Assembly: GCA_017354895.1 (NCBI GenBank)
Contig: CP071493.1
Span: forward strand, 5,332,001 to 5,396,000
DNA length: 64,000 nt
Reading direction: 5' to 3'
Origin: Podospora comata
Taxonomy: Eukaryota; Ascomycota; Sordariomycetes; Sordariales; Podosporaceae
Shown: one piece after another, positions 42,443-52,712 of the stretch
Numbering within the stretch: position 1 is the first letter of the stretch
How the letters are laid out: every line of letters begins with the position of its first letter
Notes under the pieces: generated by a model
What the model saw: the letters and a program-made list of their open reading frames with translations, nothing else
Told to the model about the DNA's origin: nothing
Database searches by the model: none
Program-made: the position numbers and the translations under genes

Positions 42443-45061
42443 TTAAGGAGATGTGATGAGCTTGTGTTGGAATCCAGGAGGGCCATGATGTTGCTGGTGC
42501 GGTCCGTGGCGTAGCTTGCCGGTCGTGGGCAAGAGGTGAAGCTGTAGCTGCCTGTCTTTGATCCAGGATCTTGAGAACTGCCTCTCAGTCTTCCTTTTCT
42601 GGATGCTCACAGCAAACGGATCGAGTCCGTATCGGTGGCAAGAAAATCGTACTCTTGGGGGGGTTTTCTCCCCTTTTCCATTTTCCGTTCTTGAGCCTCC
42701 ATCGGCATCTGTGCCCTTTTGGTTTTCATACGTGCAACTTTCACTATCGCAGGTGAGGAAGCTCCGGAGATTGACGAGGAGTCCGTCCATCTGTTTGAGA
42801 CACGTCTCCACTCGCAAGCGGTCAGGTCTGATGTCCCAACGCTCAATCTCGTATGAGTGCTCTCCGCTAAAGAGCCTGACCAGTTCCCACGCCAAGGCGT
42901 GCGGGAACTGGATGAGATGGTTTATTACGACTACCCACATGATAACCTCAGCGCCAGGGGCTCTGTGGTTCAGGTCAAGTCCCATGTCCATGAGTTGTTT
43001 CAATAGCCGTAACCTTTGTAAACCCGCTGAGCGGGAATCACGCATTCTTGTAAGATCTCTGTAGAAAAATGTTTTTGCGAGTATTTTAAATCTCGGAAGA
43101 CTGTGATTTGCCACAATTGATACTGCCAAACAAAAACCCTCCCGCCCGGTGAGGAGCTGGGGATAATTTGGCACTTTCCAGAGAACGTAATCGGGGATGC
43201 CGTAGTCGGAGGCCATGTAGAGAGGCCAAAAGAATAGAACTGAAGTGTCGCCCCTTTCCCATACGCTTTTGGCTCTGTCATGTTCGCACTGGTACCTTTT
43301 GAGTAACTCTGTGTCAATCGCGTCCAAATAGGTGAAATAAGTTGGAGTAGCTTCCGTTAATGCCTTCAGGGACGAAACCAAACCCGCAACGGCACAGAGC
43401 GCCACATCGTCACACAAACGGTACGAGCCGAACTCGACAGCTCTTCTTAGGGTGTCTAAATAGACTGCAAGAGCATTGAAGTGACCATTGCTGTCGAGAA
43501 GGTGCTGATAGGCAGCGGAACCAGGCTGAAGGAATTCGACAAGAAACTCGGGGATGGAACGGTGAATGAAGTAGAAGTAACCGTGTGGAAAGCCTTCGAA
43601 ACTAACTGTAAGGAGGTTCCGAGAACGGGCTAACAACTGTGCCGCAGACCTCGAAAGTCGCTGTTCCATCTCTTCGTCGCCCATCATTCCGGAACGTTGG
43701 ATGCTCTTGCTGGAGCTTTGCATATACTCGTCCAAGAATGAAAACTGAGGCAATGAGCAAAGGGAAGCCTGCCAGCTTGAAAATTCGTATATTACTGGAG
43801 CCGCCGTTAGTCTTGCAGCTACCAGCACATAAGCCAGAGTGCAGCAAGACTCGCTCAGCTGTGACTCCGGGATCGAAGTGAGGATGGTTGTGAAGAGATT
43901 GTGAAGTTTTCGTGGCAGCAAGTCTACTTTCTTGTTGATACTATCTCGTGAGTCATGGCATTCCAATGACTCGATCACATTCCGGATGACCAAAATGACC
44001 CAAAGGAAGACGCCTTCGGACTTGCGCGCTAGTTCACGTATGAGGCGATCACAGTCCACAGGCTGTTTGTCTCGAAGGCCTTGGAAGTTCGGGTTTGCAA
44101 ACAGTCCTTGTTTAATGACTGCCAAAATGTCCGCCGCATTGAGCTCGTGTAGCCTGAATCTCTGCTGGGCGCGAAAGCGTTCCATGAAGACTCGGTCCTC
44201 TCTGCTTGAAACGCAGAGTTTCAGGCAGCCTCTGGAACTATCACCCCACTCCATAATAGCGTCCAGGAGGTCGTGATGTGACTGATGATCATCCTCAAAT
44301 TCGTCCAGACCGTCGATGAAAAGGGAAAGCCGTTGGTGACTGTAAACATCGTGACTACACAGCAGCTGATTTATTCCGTCCGAGATCTCCTTGTTGTCAA
44401 TGGAAAGCGCCGGAGGCTGGATTCCGGGTTGATATTCGGAAGGGTCCCAATGCGGTGGAAAGATGGTTTCGATGAATTCTGGGCACTGCTTCAGGATACT
44501 GTGTAGCAGGGCACGCTTCAGGCCTGACAGACTTTTCTGTAAGGGAGTGCCTTGTTTCCAGAAGAAGAACTTTCCAAGCACCAACTTTCTGACATCGCCA
44601 ACCCACTCTCCCAATTTCTTGTAGGTAGTCTCATGTTCGCAGAGAAATTTCATGAGCGTTGATTTTCCGGCCCCAGGCTTTCCGGAAATGTGCAATACGC
44701 CATCGCCTTTTCGAAGCCACTCATCTACAAGCTGAACGGCTTTCAACTTCGACTCGTGTTCTTGGAAGTCGCCTGAGGGTGTGACGTCCTGGCCATCAAG
44801 AATCCATGAGTAGGTGTTGTCGGCAGCCGTGGCGACTTCCTGGAATCGCTGATCAAGGACGTGAAACTGTAATGCAGATAAAACGTTGCGCTGGTTTGAA
44901 AGTTCTCTGGCATTTTGGACAGTTTGTGCACAATCCTCCGAGGCGTTTTGAATGCGCCGGGTAGGGCGGCAGGTGATGACGCAAGCTGCATCAGGTTTCA
45001 ACCTGCAAGTGGAACCCCCCCAAAGAGCAGACCCAACTACCATGCGGTTTGAGGCCGTCAT
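42443..45061 (-). CDS. NACHT-domain STAND protein (NLR-like)
   Basis: Intronless frame of 872 residues from the ATG at 45061; the frame stays open a little further upstream without an ATG. After about 80 unremarkable residues comes the linker typical of fungal NACHT proteins (LSALQF...RFQEVATAADNTYSWIL), then Walker A GKPGAGKST (127-135), Walker B LFIDGLDEFEDD (247-258) and a sensor-like CVSSRED. Winged-helix-like and helical segments follow to about residue 700. No ankyrin, WD40 or TPR repeats are seen, and no complete N-terminal effector domain (HeLo, SesA, lipase or HET), so it may be a shortened member. Fungal STAND proteins act as signal-responsive switches in heterokaryon incompatibility and defence. 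The last 70 residues are basic and Gln/His-rich and look poorly conserved; a spliced C-terminus is possible. Confidence 0.85.
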   Translation of the reverse strand: MTASNRMVVGSALWGGSTCRLKPDAACVITCRPTRRIQNASEDCAQTVQNARELSNQRNVLSALQFHVLDQRFQEVATAADNTYSWILDGQDVTPSGDFQEHESKLKAVQLVDEWLRKGDGVLHISGKPGAGKSTLMKFLCEHETTYKKLGEWVGDVRKLVLGKFFFWKQGTPLQKSLSGLKRALLHSILKQCPEFIETIFPPHWDPSEYQPGIQPPALSIDNKEISDGINQLLCSHDVYSHQRLSLFIDGLDEFEDDHQSHHDLLDAIMEWGDSSRGCLKLCVSSREDRVFMERFRAQQRFRLHELNAADILAVIKQGLFANPNFQGLRDKQPVDCDRLIRELARKSEGVFLWVILVIRNVIESLECHDSRDSINKKVDLLPRKLHNLFTTILTSIPESQLSESCCTLAYVLVAARLTAAPVIYEFSSWQASLCSLPQFSFLDEYMQSSSKSIQRSGMMGDEEMEQRLSRSAAQLLARSRNLLTVSFEGFPHGYFYFIHRSIPEFLVEFLQPGSAAYQHLLDSNGHFNALAVYLDTLRRAVEFGSYRLCDDVALCAVAGLVSSLKALTEATPTYFTYLDAIDTELLKRYQCEHDRAKSVWERGDTSVLFFWPLYMASDYGIPDYVLWKVPNYPQLLTGREGFCLAVSIVANHSLPRFKILAKTFFYRDLTRMRDSRSAGLQRLRLLKQLMDMGLDLNHRAPGAEVIMWVVVINHLIQFPHALAWELVRLFSGEHSYEIERWDIRPDRLRVETCLKQMDGLLVNLRSFLTCDSESCTYENQKGTDADGGSRTENGKGEKTPPRVRFSCHRYGLDPFAVSIQKRKTERQFSRSWIKDRQLQLHLLPTTGKLRHGPHQQHHGPPGFQHKLITSP

Positions 45062-45222
45062 CAGATACGAATGAGGTGAGTCACGGTGAGTCACTGACGA
45101 ACTGGCAGCACAGTCACGCCGATCTGTCCACAACCATCAGTATATTAACCAAGTCGAACCCCCCAGAATACACCACATCAAAGTATAGTTGGACAGCAAA
45201 AAAGAGAAGATGGGAATCATAA

Positions 45223-45305
45223 CGCTGCGTGGCAGAGCGGGAATGCACCATGATCTACCTTGCGGTAGGCATTGGACTTCGCTGGTTCGATCCCAGCCGC
45301 AGCTA
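45223..45305 (+). tRNA. tRNA-like sequence, isotype uncertain
   Basis: A perfect T-arm (GCTGG-TTCGATC-CCAGC, 45281-45297) and six paired acceptor positions (GCTGCG with CGCAGC) flank an A-box-like TGGCAGAGCGG. The acceptor ends recall the fungal initiator tRNA (GCTGCGTGG...CGCAGCTA). The D-stem has only three pairs, the first acceptor pair mismatches, and the anticodon arm is odd: CCATG faces ATTGG with only three pairs, while CTACC inside pairs with GGTAG. With an intron the anticodon would be CTA, which is implausible. It may be a tRNA pseudogene or a decayed tRNA-derived element. Confidence 0.45.
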
Positions 45306-45406
45306 AAACACCCTCTTGTTCTTTTATCTGTCCTCTAATTACCCTGCACATCTGAAGTCGTTATCATACTACACACCAGCTCCTCAGATCTCAACAAACC
45401 TCTGTC

Positions 45407-46672
45407 CTACCTCGACGACTGACCCCCAGCATCCAACGGAGGACCGACAGTCTTTGGCGTCTGACAGGGAGAGTCCTCCTCCTTCACTCCATTCTTCTTT
45501 TTTCCATCCTGGTCAGAAGTCTCATCATCACCTTCAGAGCCCGCATCTGGTCCACTGCGGCGCAGTGTGCGTCCCTTCTCAAGACGAAGCCGCAATCTCT
45601 CAATACTCTGCCCCAACCCTGATATATCACCGTCTGGCTCGTTCGGCACTTCCATGTCCCCAATCTCCTTTAGACTCTTTATAATTCGCTGCCCAGCCTC
45701 GCGAATAGGGCTCCCAGAGTATCGGAAAGGATCTTCAGACTTGGGAAGGCTCCCCTCTGTGTTGGCTGGAGGCCTGGAAGGAGTCGATGAACTTGTGAAG
45801 CCAAAGGAAGGGCTATTCTCGTTAGGGCTAAGACTTGCGACTGAAGAGTGCGACATGTCTGCTGTGCTGGAGGTGCCGGGTGTTCTAGACTGATCATATT
45901 TGAAGGCCGCTGGGGCAGGTGTGCCTTTGTGTGGGTTGACTGTAGGCTTGTGGGAGCCAGGGGTCTGGAAGAGCTGGGTGAAGTCAAATAAAGGTGTCGA
46001 CTTGCTGACTTCTGGCGATTTGGACGGTGTTGTGCCTGGAACGGGGGTAGAAAAGTCCAGCTTTGGGGGCGTTTTTCCCGCTGGCGGTGATGCTGACTCG
46101 GTGGAGTTTAATTTAGAAGAACTGGCAGATGTTGACTGCTCTATCGTTTGTTCAACGATGACCTCTTGCTTTAGTACCGTAGAGTCCTCCGGGTGGTCCT
46201 TGGGCATGACTTCCGTTGTTTCCTCCGATTCTGTGGAACTCAGGGGCGGCGACTGCGTTCGAGCGTGATGAGCCACGGAATCCGTGCTCAAAGATTCCTT
46301 TGATGTAGTTCGCTCCGTCTTGTGATATTGCGAACGAGCCTTCTTCAAAGCCGTCTTCCACTGCTCCACCAAGGTCTTTGCAGTTTCGTCGTCGCTGTGA
46401 TATCGGCACAAGCATTCGTGGCTCAACTCGCCGAGAAGTTTGGTCTCGAAATCGACATCGTGCGAACCAGACAGGCCGAGATCTGGGAGAATTCTCATGG
46501 TAGCCTCCCTTTTGTCCTGGCTGAGGACTCGTCGGCAGCGACGTTCTGCCCGAGTCCAGCCAAGACATGACCACGCTTGAACATCTGGATTCCACAGCTG
46601 GAGGAGTACGGATGGCTCCCATGGTGAAAGCGAACTAGGTGACTGTTGCGATAGGTCTATCAGATCGGCCAT
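45407..46672 (-). CDS. Hypothetical, mostly disordered protein with N-terminal Cys/Trp module
   Basis: Intronless, 421 residues, with the ATG at 46672. Residues of about 25-100 form a folded-looking module: LLQLWNPDVQAWSCLGWTRAERRCRRVL, then a helix DKREATMRILPDL, then LLGELSHECLCRYH. The spacing of Cys (C.G.T...RRC...LL..L...CLC..H) recalls a short module repeated in many fungal hypothetical proteins, whose role is unknown. The remaining 320 residues are Ser/Thr/Pro/Glu-rich and probably disordered, with an acidic C-terminus and a KKKNG basic patch that could act as a nuclear signal. No membrane segment. It is divergent from the poly-Asn MFS gene, with about 1 kb between starts. Confidence 0.7.
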   Translation of the reverse strand: MADLIDLSQQSPSSLSPWEPSVLLQLWNPDVQAWSCLGWTRAERRCRRVLSQDKREATMRILPDLGLSGSHDVDFETKLLGELSHECLCRYHSDDETAKTLVEQWKTALKKARSQYHKTERTTSKESLSTDSVAHHARTQSPPLSSTESEETTEVMPKDHPEDSTVLKQEVIVEQTIEQSTSASSSKLNSTESASPPAGKTPPKLDFSTPVPGTTPSKSPEVSKSTPLFDFTQLFQTPGSHKPTVNPHKGTPAPAAFKYDQSRTPGTSSTADMSHSSVASLSPNENSPSFGFTSSSTPSRPPANTEGSLPKSEDPFRYSGSPIREAGQRIIKSLKEIGDMEVPNEPDGDISGLGQSIERLRLRLEKGRTLRRSGPDAGSEGDDETSDQDGKKKNGVKEEDSPCQTPKTVGPPLDAGGQSSR

Positions 46673-47707
46673 GTCGAAACTGGTTTCTCGTCACGACCAA
46701 GCATATCGAATGGAAGCGTTGCAAGATCGGGAGCTGGACAAATCATTTTGTCAAGGAACATCAACACCACGTCATGAACAAGAAGGTGCCACAAAATAGA
46801 CTTCGACTTGGGATCGGAGTCTCGTGTCGGGTGGAACGGTTTGAGTTTGGGACCTGCATCATGCTGCCCAACCACGAACTCTGAGGTGTTGTCAGCTTCA
46901 TCTCATACATCCCACATATCATGTCTCTCTCAAGCCTCGACATGCTGGTCTGGCCATATCAACTGCCGTGAAGTCGTCGCGATGGGGGAAGATACCCGGG
47001 CGAACCCAAGACCCTTGGTGCTGCTTGCAGTACGTAAGCGTGGCCAAGTAGATGCATGTGACGCTATCTTGGGGCGAATGGTAGCGCCCAAAACGGAAGA
47101 CACAAAATACAAGGGAGTCGAGGTTGCAGTGCCCCGCGATGTTGTTGAAGCATGAGGCCTGAGCGGTGTGGGCCCGAGGGGCATGAGGGGGGTCGTAAGG
47201 GTCCTCCAGGGTTTCTTTCTCAGTGGATCTGAGTGTATCAACGGTCGTAATGGCGCGGAGTCTTGACGAACCTCGTTGCATCTTGTGAAGCTCAATCCTG
47301 AAAGTGACGATAACATGGCTCGGGAGCCCAGTCTTGGTTAGCAGCAGTGGACATCACTGGTGAGAGAGCTTGGCGCCGGATGGCGAGAGCTCACCCCTGC
47401 TCGGGAGCCTGCTGCTCAGGTGTTTCTCCAATGGGATGGCGCCAACTGCGGGAGCGGTGGAGCTGTTAAGCGGGGGAGATTGGAGAAGCTGCTGCGGTTC
47501 GCCAAACTGGAACCCCCACCTGATTTCCAGCGATAGATCTGCCTGCCAGTCACTTGAGTGAGGCGGCTTATAACCAGCCTTTGGGAGAGATAATAGGCTG
47601 TGGTGCCGGTGTTTCTTGTCACCAGGACTTTTTTCCTCGTTGTCATGCTCCGCTAAGAGGCGAGTGTTGACATGCAATATCGACTGCCTCGGTGAGGTGA
47701 AGTCCAT
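46673..47707. other. Divergent upstream region
   Basis: About 1.03 kb serving the disordered-protein gene (minus) and the MFS gene (plus). No gene or repeat is supported. Confidence 0.45.
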
Positions 47708-47778
47708 ATGGCTCCAATATCTACGCCGGGCAGCCGAGCCCAGAGCCCGGTCTCAGACCGCCCAGGCCATAGCCACCA

Positions 47779-47835
<57 letters not shown>

Positions 47836-50461
47836 CTACAACTACAACAACAACGACAACAACGACGATGACGACGAGGACCCAGGTGCTTCTTCCGCGC
47901 GACTGGAACATGAGGACGGGGCCAAGGACAACGACGTGGTGGTAACGCCGAAAGTTGAATCTCATCAGACAGAAGATGACCCTGCTTCGGACGGGTCTGG
48001 CAATGCGGGCATTGCCACCGCCGATATACCCACTACAACATTGCCTTCACCAGCCATTCCCACATCAGACGACCTCCCAGGTTCCCTCTCCACGCCGACA
48101 TTTACAACATTTGTCTCACGAGATTCCCAAAGAACAACCACCGCTGGTCCAGCAAAAATGTTCTTTCTCGTTTCCCTGGCAAAATTTGCCGCTTTTACAG
48201 ATGCCTTCCTCACGGGATTAGTATGACTTCAGTTTCACCGTCCAAAGCAAGAACATCATCACTGACTTCAGGTCGCCAGCTTGTTCCGTTGGTTCCTACC
48301 ATTATTGAAGAGAAGACAAATATCCCACTAGCACAAAGTAAGCGGTACCAAGGAACACCCGTTGATGCTCACTTTGCTAACTTTGTCAACCAAAGTCCAA
48401 GTGTGGATTGCTGTGTTTCTCGCTGCAGCTGGCGGAACAGCCGCTGTGGTATCCCGTAGGTCTTCTTGTCCTTACCACTTAGAGCGTGCCTGACTGTTGA
48501 TAGCCTTGATGCCCTTCGTAACTCGGCAAGGGCCTTTGACCTGGGTCATTCTACTTGCAGGACTCGCATTTGCAGGAGCCTCATTTGCGCTGATTCAGAC
48601 AGCAACCAGCCTCCAGATGCTGATTGCCGCTCGAGCTCTCCAGGGTGTTTCTTCCGCGGCAACGACTGGTGCATGTTCTGGCATGTTGGCAACAGCAGTT
48701 GCCATCAATGACCGGGCACCAACTTTGTCTTGGGTTTCACCTGCCTTCATTCAGGGGCTGGCCTTGACCGGAGCACCTGCGCTCTCCGGTTTTCTCTACA
48801 CGCAGCACAAGGGTCCAGAAGCCGTCTTCTACCTTGCGTATGCTCTCATCACCTTCACCTTTTTGCTGACAATGATCGCTGCCATGATCACTCCCAAGAT
48901 TGAAATCGGCCTTGCAGTCACCAACATCGACCACGGTGCAGAACCCACTTCCGCAACAGAACCTCGCGGCTACGGCACCATGAGTCCTGAACTCCATAGG
49001 GCCACGCCCGCTATTGCTAGCAGAATGCGTTCATCGAGATCGAGATCCCCACATTCGGTATCCTCCGTAAGGTCGAGTAGAAGTAGCGCTTCTACTATCC
49101 TTTCAGAGCCATCCACCTGGAGCTTTCGCCTCTTGGTGGCTGTGTATGGCTACTTTGTCCTCAGCCTCCTGACGACTGCGCTTGCCACCGTACTCCCTCT
49201 CCGAATAATGCAAAAATTTGGGTGGACAGAACTAGGGGCTGGGTTGATGTTTGTGTGGCTGTCAGCCCCTGCCGCGGTGGTTGGGGTTTTGGCCGGCGCC
49301 TTTACTGCTCGAATCCCTGGATCAGCCCGTTGGTTGACATCCATTGGGTTTTTGGCGTCGGTTCCTGGTATCTTGTCGCTTGTCTCGGCGACAGGACAGA
49401 CCACAGAAGACAACCATGGTATTCTCACGAATCCATTACTGTTGACTCTCGCCGCCATATCTTTCGCCATAGGACTGTGCGGAGATCCATTGATCAAGGA
49501 GATTACGAACGTAGTGGGACCTACGGCCGTCAATGACCCGTCAAGTGCGGCCGCCCAGGCATCTAGTCTTCCAAATATCGCGGCTGCTTGGGGAGGCTTG
49601 GTCGGACCCCTATTTGCTGGCGCCATTACTTGGGTATGGGGGTTCCAGATCTTGGTTCAGTCTTTGGCGCTTGTCGCCGCAACAACCGGTCTGCTGAGCG
49701 TCATATTTGTACAAGGCTGGCCTGGTAGTTCTGATGTTGATATGGGTCGGCATCGCGCACAACCTGCAACAGATGAAGAAACAGCTCCTCTTCTGGTCAA
49801 CGACCATCAAGTTGCCGAGTTCTATCCTGCTGGACGACCAGGTATTTTGAGCAAAGGCAAGAAGAACAGGCCTTTTGCCGAGACTCCAGGCTCTCCTAGC
49901 GGCCGCAAGAATCGCACCCACCGTCGGCACTTCAGTGTCGACAACTCCTCAATTACAACGATAACTGGAGCAGGAAGTGTTGAGACGACGGGCGGTCAAG
50001 TCCGCCAAGTCCGCTTTCAGGCCTCTCTGGAGGACAGTCCGGATGGGCTTGGGACGAATCAGCCACCCACAAGGGAAAACAGCAATCAATCCAATCCCGA
50101 ACGTCGCTATGTCATGAGAGAGGCCCCTCACGCACCGACGACTGATCCTCTCTTGGCCGCGGGCAGTAGGTACGTCATTGACGAAGAGAGGTCAGTCGCT
50201 GCTGGTACCGAGAGACCGAAGCGCCATGTGGTGGTGTTCGCTGAGGGGACAGCGCCACCAGAGCTGCTGGCACGTCATCGGCACCACACCGTTGCGATCA
50301 ATGCCTTGGACGGAACCACTCAAATCGTATCGAACAGCACCGATAGTAACCATGCCGTCTCGGTGACAGAGGACAGTGGGGAGGATGCCGAGTTTTCCGA
50401 AGCCACTTCGACGCGTTATGTGGTGGTTGTTGTGGACGAGGGTGAAGATGAGAGCAGGTGA
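47708..50461 (+). CDS. MFS transporter with poly-Asn N-terminus and long C-terminal tail
   Basis: Exons 47708-48220, 48280-48337, 48396-48455 and 48504-50461 give 862 residues; introns are 59, 58 and 48 bp, and frame is kept at each join. The cytosolic N-terminus includes a run of about 19 Asn from an AAC microsatellite, then Asp-rich sequence. The membrane part starts near residue 150 (FFLVSLAKFAAFTDAFLTGL, VPLVPTIIEEK) and shows ARALQGV and LAGLAFAGASFALIQ segments of the DHA1/vesicular-amine-transporter-like branch. A Ser/Arg-rich central loop separates the halves. The last 300 residues are a hydrophilic tail, unusual for simple drug pumps. The substrate is unknown; family members export drugs or metabolites at the plasma or vacuolar membrane. 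The short 58- and 60-nt internal exons are supported by continuity of MFS motifs. Confidence 0.87.
47779..47836 (+). repeat. AAC microsatellite in coding sequence
   Basis: Nearly pure AAC triplets coding for poly-Asn inside the first exon of the MFS gene; impure AAC/TAC/GAC triplets continue to about 47878, turning into poly-Asp. Triplet slippage would change protein length without frameshift. Confidence 0.9.
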
Positions 50462-51005
50462 TGAGGTGGAGAAGGGCAATAAAGTCAGTCGGATCGATGA
50501 TGTGAGCGGCGTGTTTTTGTTGATATGACCCAAGGCACAATCCGATGCAATGTACATAACGAAGCCAGAATGATTAATTCGTATACCCCGGAGTTTAGGT
50601 TACCTATCCAGTCCATGTTTCCAGCCAACCAGGGCAACCAAACGTGACAAGGCTGCGCGATTCGGGAAGCTCTGGTGTGCGGGGTCGGGTGAGAAAACCT
50701 ACGGTTGTGGGTTTGTGGTTGCCTTCATGAGCTGGTTGACGAAATTAGGCCAAACAAGATATACGAGAATCGGCAAGCGCAAACGAAGCGTTGGGCTGGA
50801 CTTAATGAGGTTTTACGTTTTGTGGTACTGGACGGCCGGCACTGGTCAAGCCTCTCTCCCCACAGCTGATAAAGCGAGTCGTGGCGCCATTTCCGACAGG
50901 GTGAGTTGAGAGCACCCCGACTGGACAGGCGGATCCTGCTGTCTTTTCACTGTGCGGACGACCGATCTGAAAGGCGGGTCCTGATCGTGGCAAGCACGCT
51001 GCGCT
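50462..51005. other. Intergenic
   Basis: About 540 bases between the MFS gene and a disordered orphan. Nothing supported. Confidence 0.45.
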
Positions 51006-52282
51006 ATGCTGGCTCATGACGCGATCGAGCAGTTAGCCAACAGGGAGAGAGAGGCATGGGCAGTTGATGGGCCAGTCGAGGAGCTGCCGGCCGTGATGGT
51101 ACCAGTCGTTGAGACTAGGCTACAGGGGACAGTGGCAGGTGAACGACGCGGTCTGCGTCGACACCATCGATACCACCCGCATATTAATATCAACACCCCG
51201 AGCGAAATCCAAGAGCAGCAGATGGCCGGCGACGGCCTTCCTGCGTATACACGATACACCGAGAATACCCCCAATGATGCTTCGGAAGACTACATGGACG
51301 AGGATAGCGAGGATGACAGTTCAGAGCCCGAATATCCCACCGTCCTATCCCCCCCTCCGTCATATCACGCCGAAGCGCAGCGAGATCCACCGGTATGGAG
51401 AGCCCTCACCAGGCTAAAATGATCTCAGTCTTCTGACCCCGTGTATATGTTTCTCAGACCTACAATGTAGCCATCCCAGGCATCCAATCAGAGCGCCGCT
51501 CTGAATTACAGCGGCAATGGGTGTCATATGCAGAAGGAAAGCGGTTCGAGCACCGACAAAATTATGTATCATGGAGGACAGCACGGAGTAGCAACAGCGC
51601 GTCTGATACCTCATCCGTGACCCTCGCCGGTAGCCCGAGTAGTTCGCCTTCGAGCTTTGATCCCTTGCCGGCCGTGGAACCACCACCACCACCTCCTTCT
51701 CCTCCGCCGCCTCCTCGATCACCACCAGCAGTGACCCCGCTGACGACACGTCAACGAGCCAGGCGAGCTCTTGCGCAATTCCCCGCGAAATTGGGTGGCT
51801 CCCTCGCCAAAGTCATCATGCTCGATAAGATGGCTTCCTGGGCGGCGAAGACGAAACATTGGAAGAAGACAAAGCGGGATTATGTCAAGGAGGTGTCTGG
51901 GGAGAGGTGCTTTTTTGTTGGTGCTGTGGATAGGATGCTTGATGGACAGGCTGCCTCGGATTCAGGCTCAACTCGGCCAGCTACGCCGGCTGTTCAAGTA
52001 GTGCCGTCACGTGCTGATCCGGTGATGAGTGTTTTTGTTCCGAATGAGGGCACTGGGATTGAGAGGGGCAGGAGACACGAGCCTGGGAGTGATTCAGCTG
52101 GGTCCTCCCGACCGGGGACGGCAACGGGCCTTGTGCGGTCAAGCTCGCTACTCAAGAGGGTGGCAAGTTTGACGAAGAGGAAGAAAGGTGTTGATGGGGA
52201 GGCGAGTTTTCCTATACCGGAACTTGGGAGGAGGCCGAGCAGGAGGAGACCGGGGGATGACCTGGAGATGGTGGGGGGTTAG
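51006..52282 (+). CDS. Hypothetical disordered protein (2 exons)
   Basis: Exons 51006-51392 and 51458-52282 (65-bp intron, GTATGG...CTCAG; a weak branch site) give 403 residues. The join is supported because both sides continue one style of sequence: PPPSYHAEAQRDPP runs into TYNVAIPGIQSERRSELQRQW. A helical, basic central section (about 190-260: an RARRALAQFP segment, MASWAAKTKHWKKTKRDYVKEV) may bind nucleic acid or membranes. A run of Pro (PPPPPPSPPPPP) precedes it. The C-terminus is Ser/Arg/Gly-rich. No known domain, membrane segment or signal peptide. PPSY-type motifs could bind WW domains; this is speculative. Confidence 0.68.
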
Positions 52283-52712
52283 GGGTGTGTTGCTGATCGG
52301 GTCGAGGATGATTTTACATACATATATACTTCCTCGGAATGATGGATATACGCAACGCTAGAAGGGAAAAGCAACTCGACAGATGTTGGTAGTTTAATGG
52401 TTGGGCGTTGCTTTCTTGTTTTCTCCCCCAACATACACAAAGGCGACAGTCTACAAGGCCATGGAGGCGCCACCGCAAATTACCAGAATATTTGCATAGA
52501 ATACACAAGCATATAAACAATCCCTTGCTCTTTCCAAACCCTCATCAAGGCGACATTGTTTCATGAAGAGGGTTAGGGTACAAATCCTATGGCACTTGCC
52601 CCTGCAATTGCCCCACGTCGTTCGTCCCTGCCCAGGGATTTGACGTCAGCTCAACCCGCCTTCCCAGACAAAATACCATCCCAACTATGACCAGGAATGC
52701 AAGACTGGTCAA
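52283..52712. other. Intergenic
   Basis: About 430 bases of 3' flank and promoter. Nothing supported. Confidence 0.45.
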
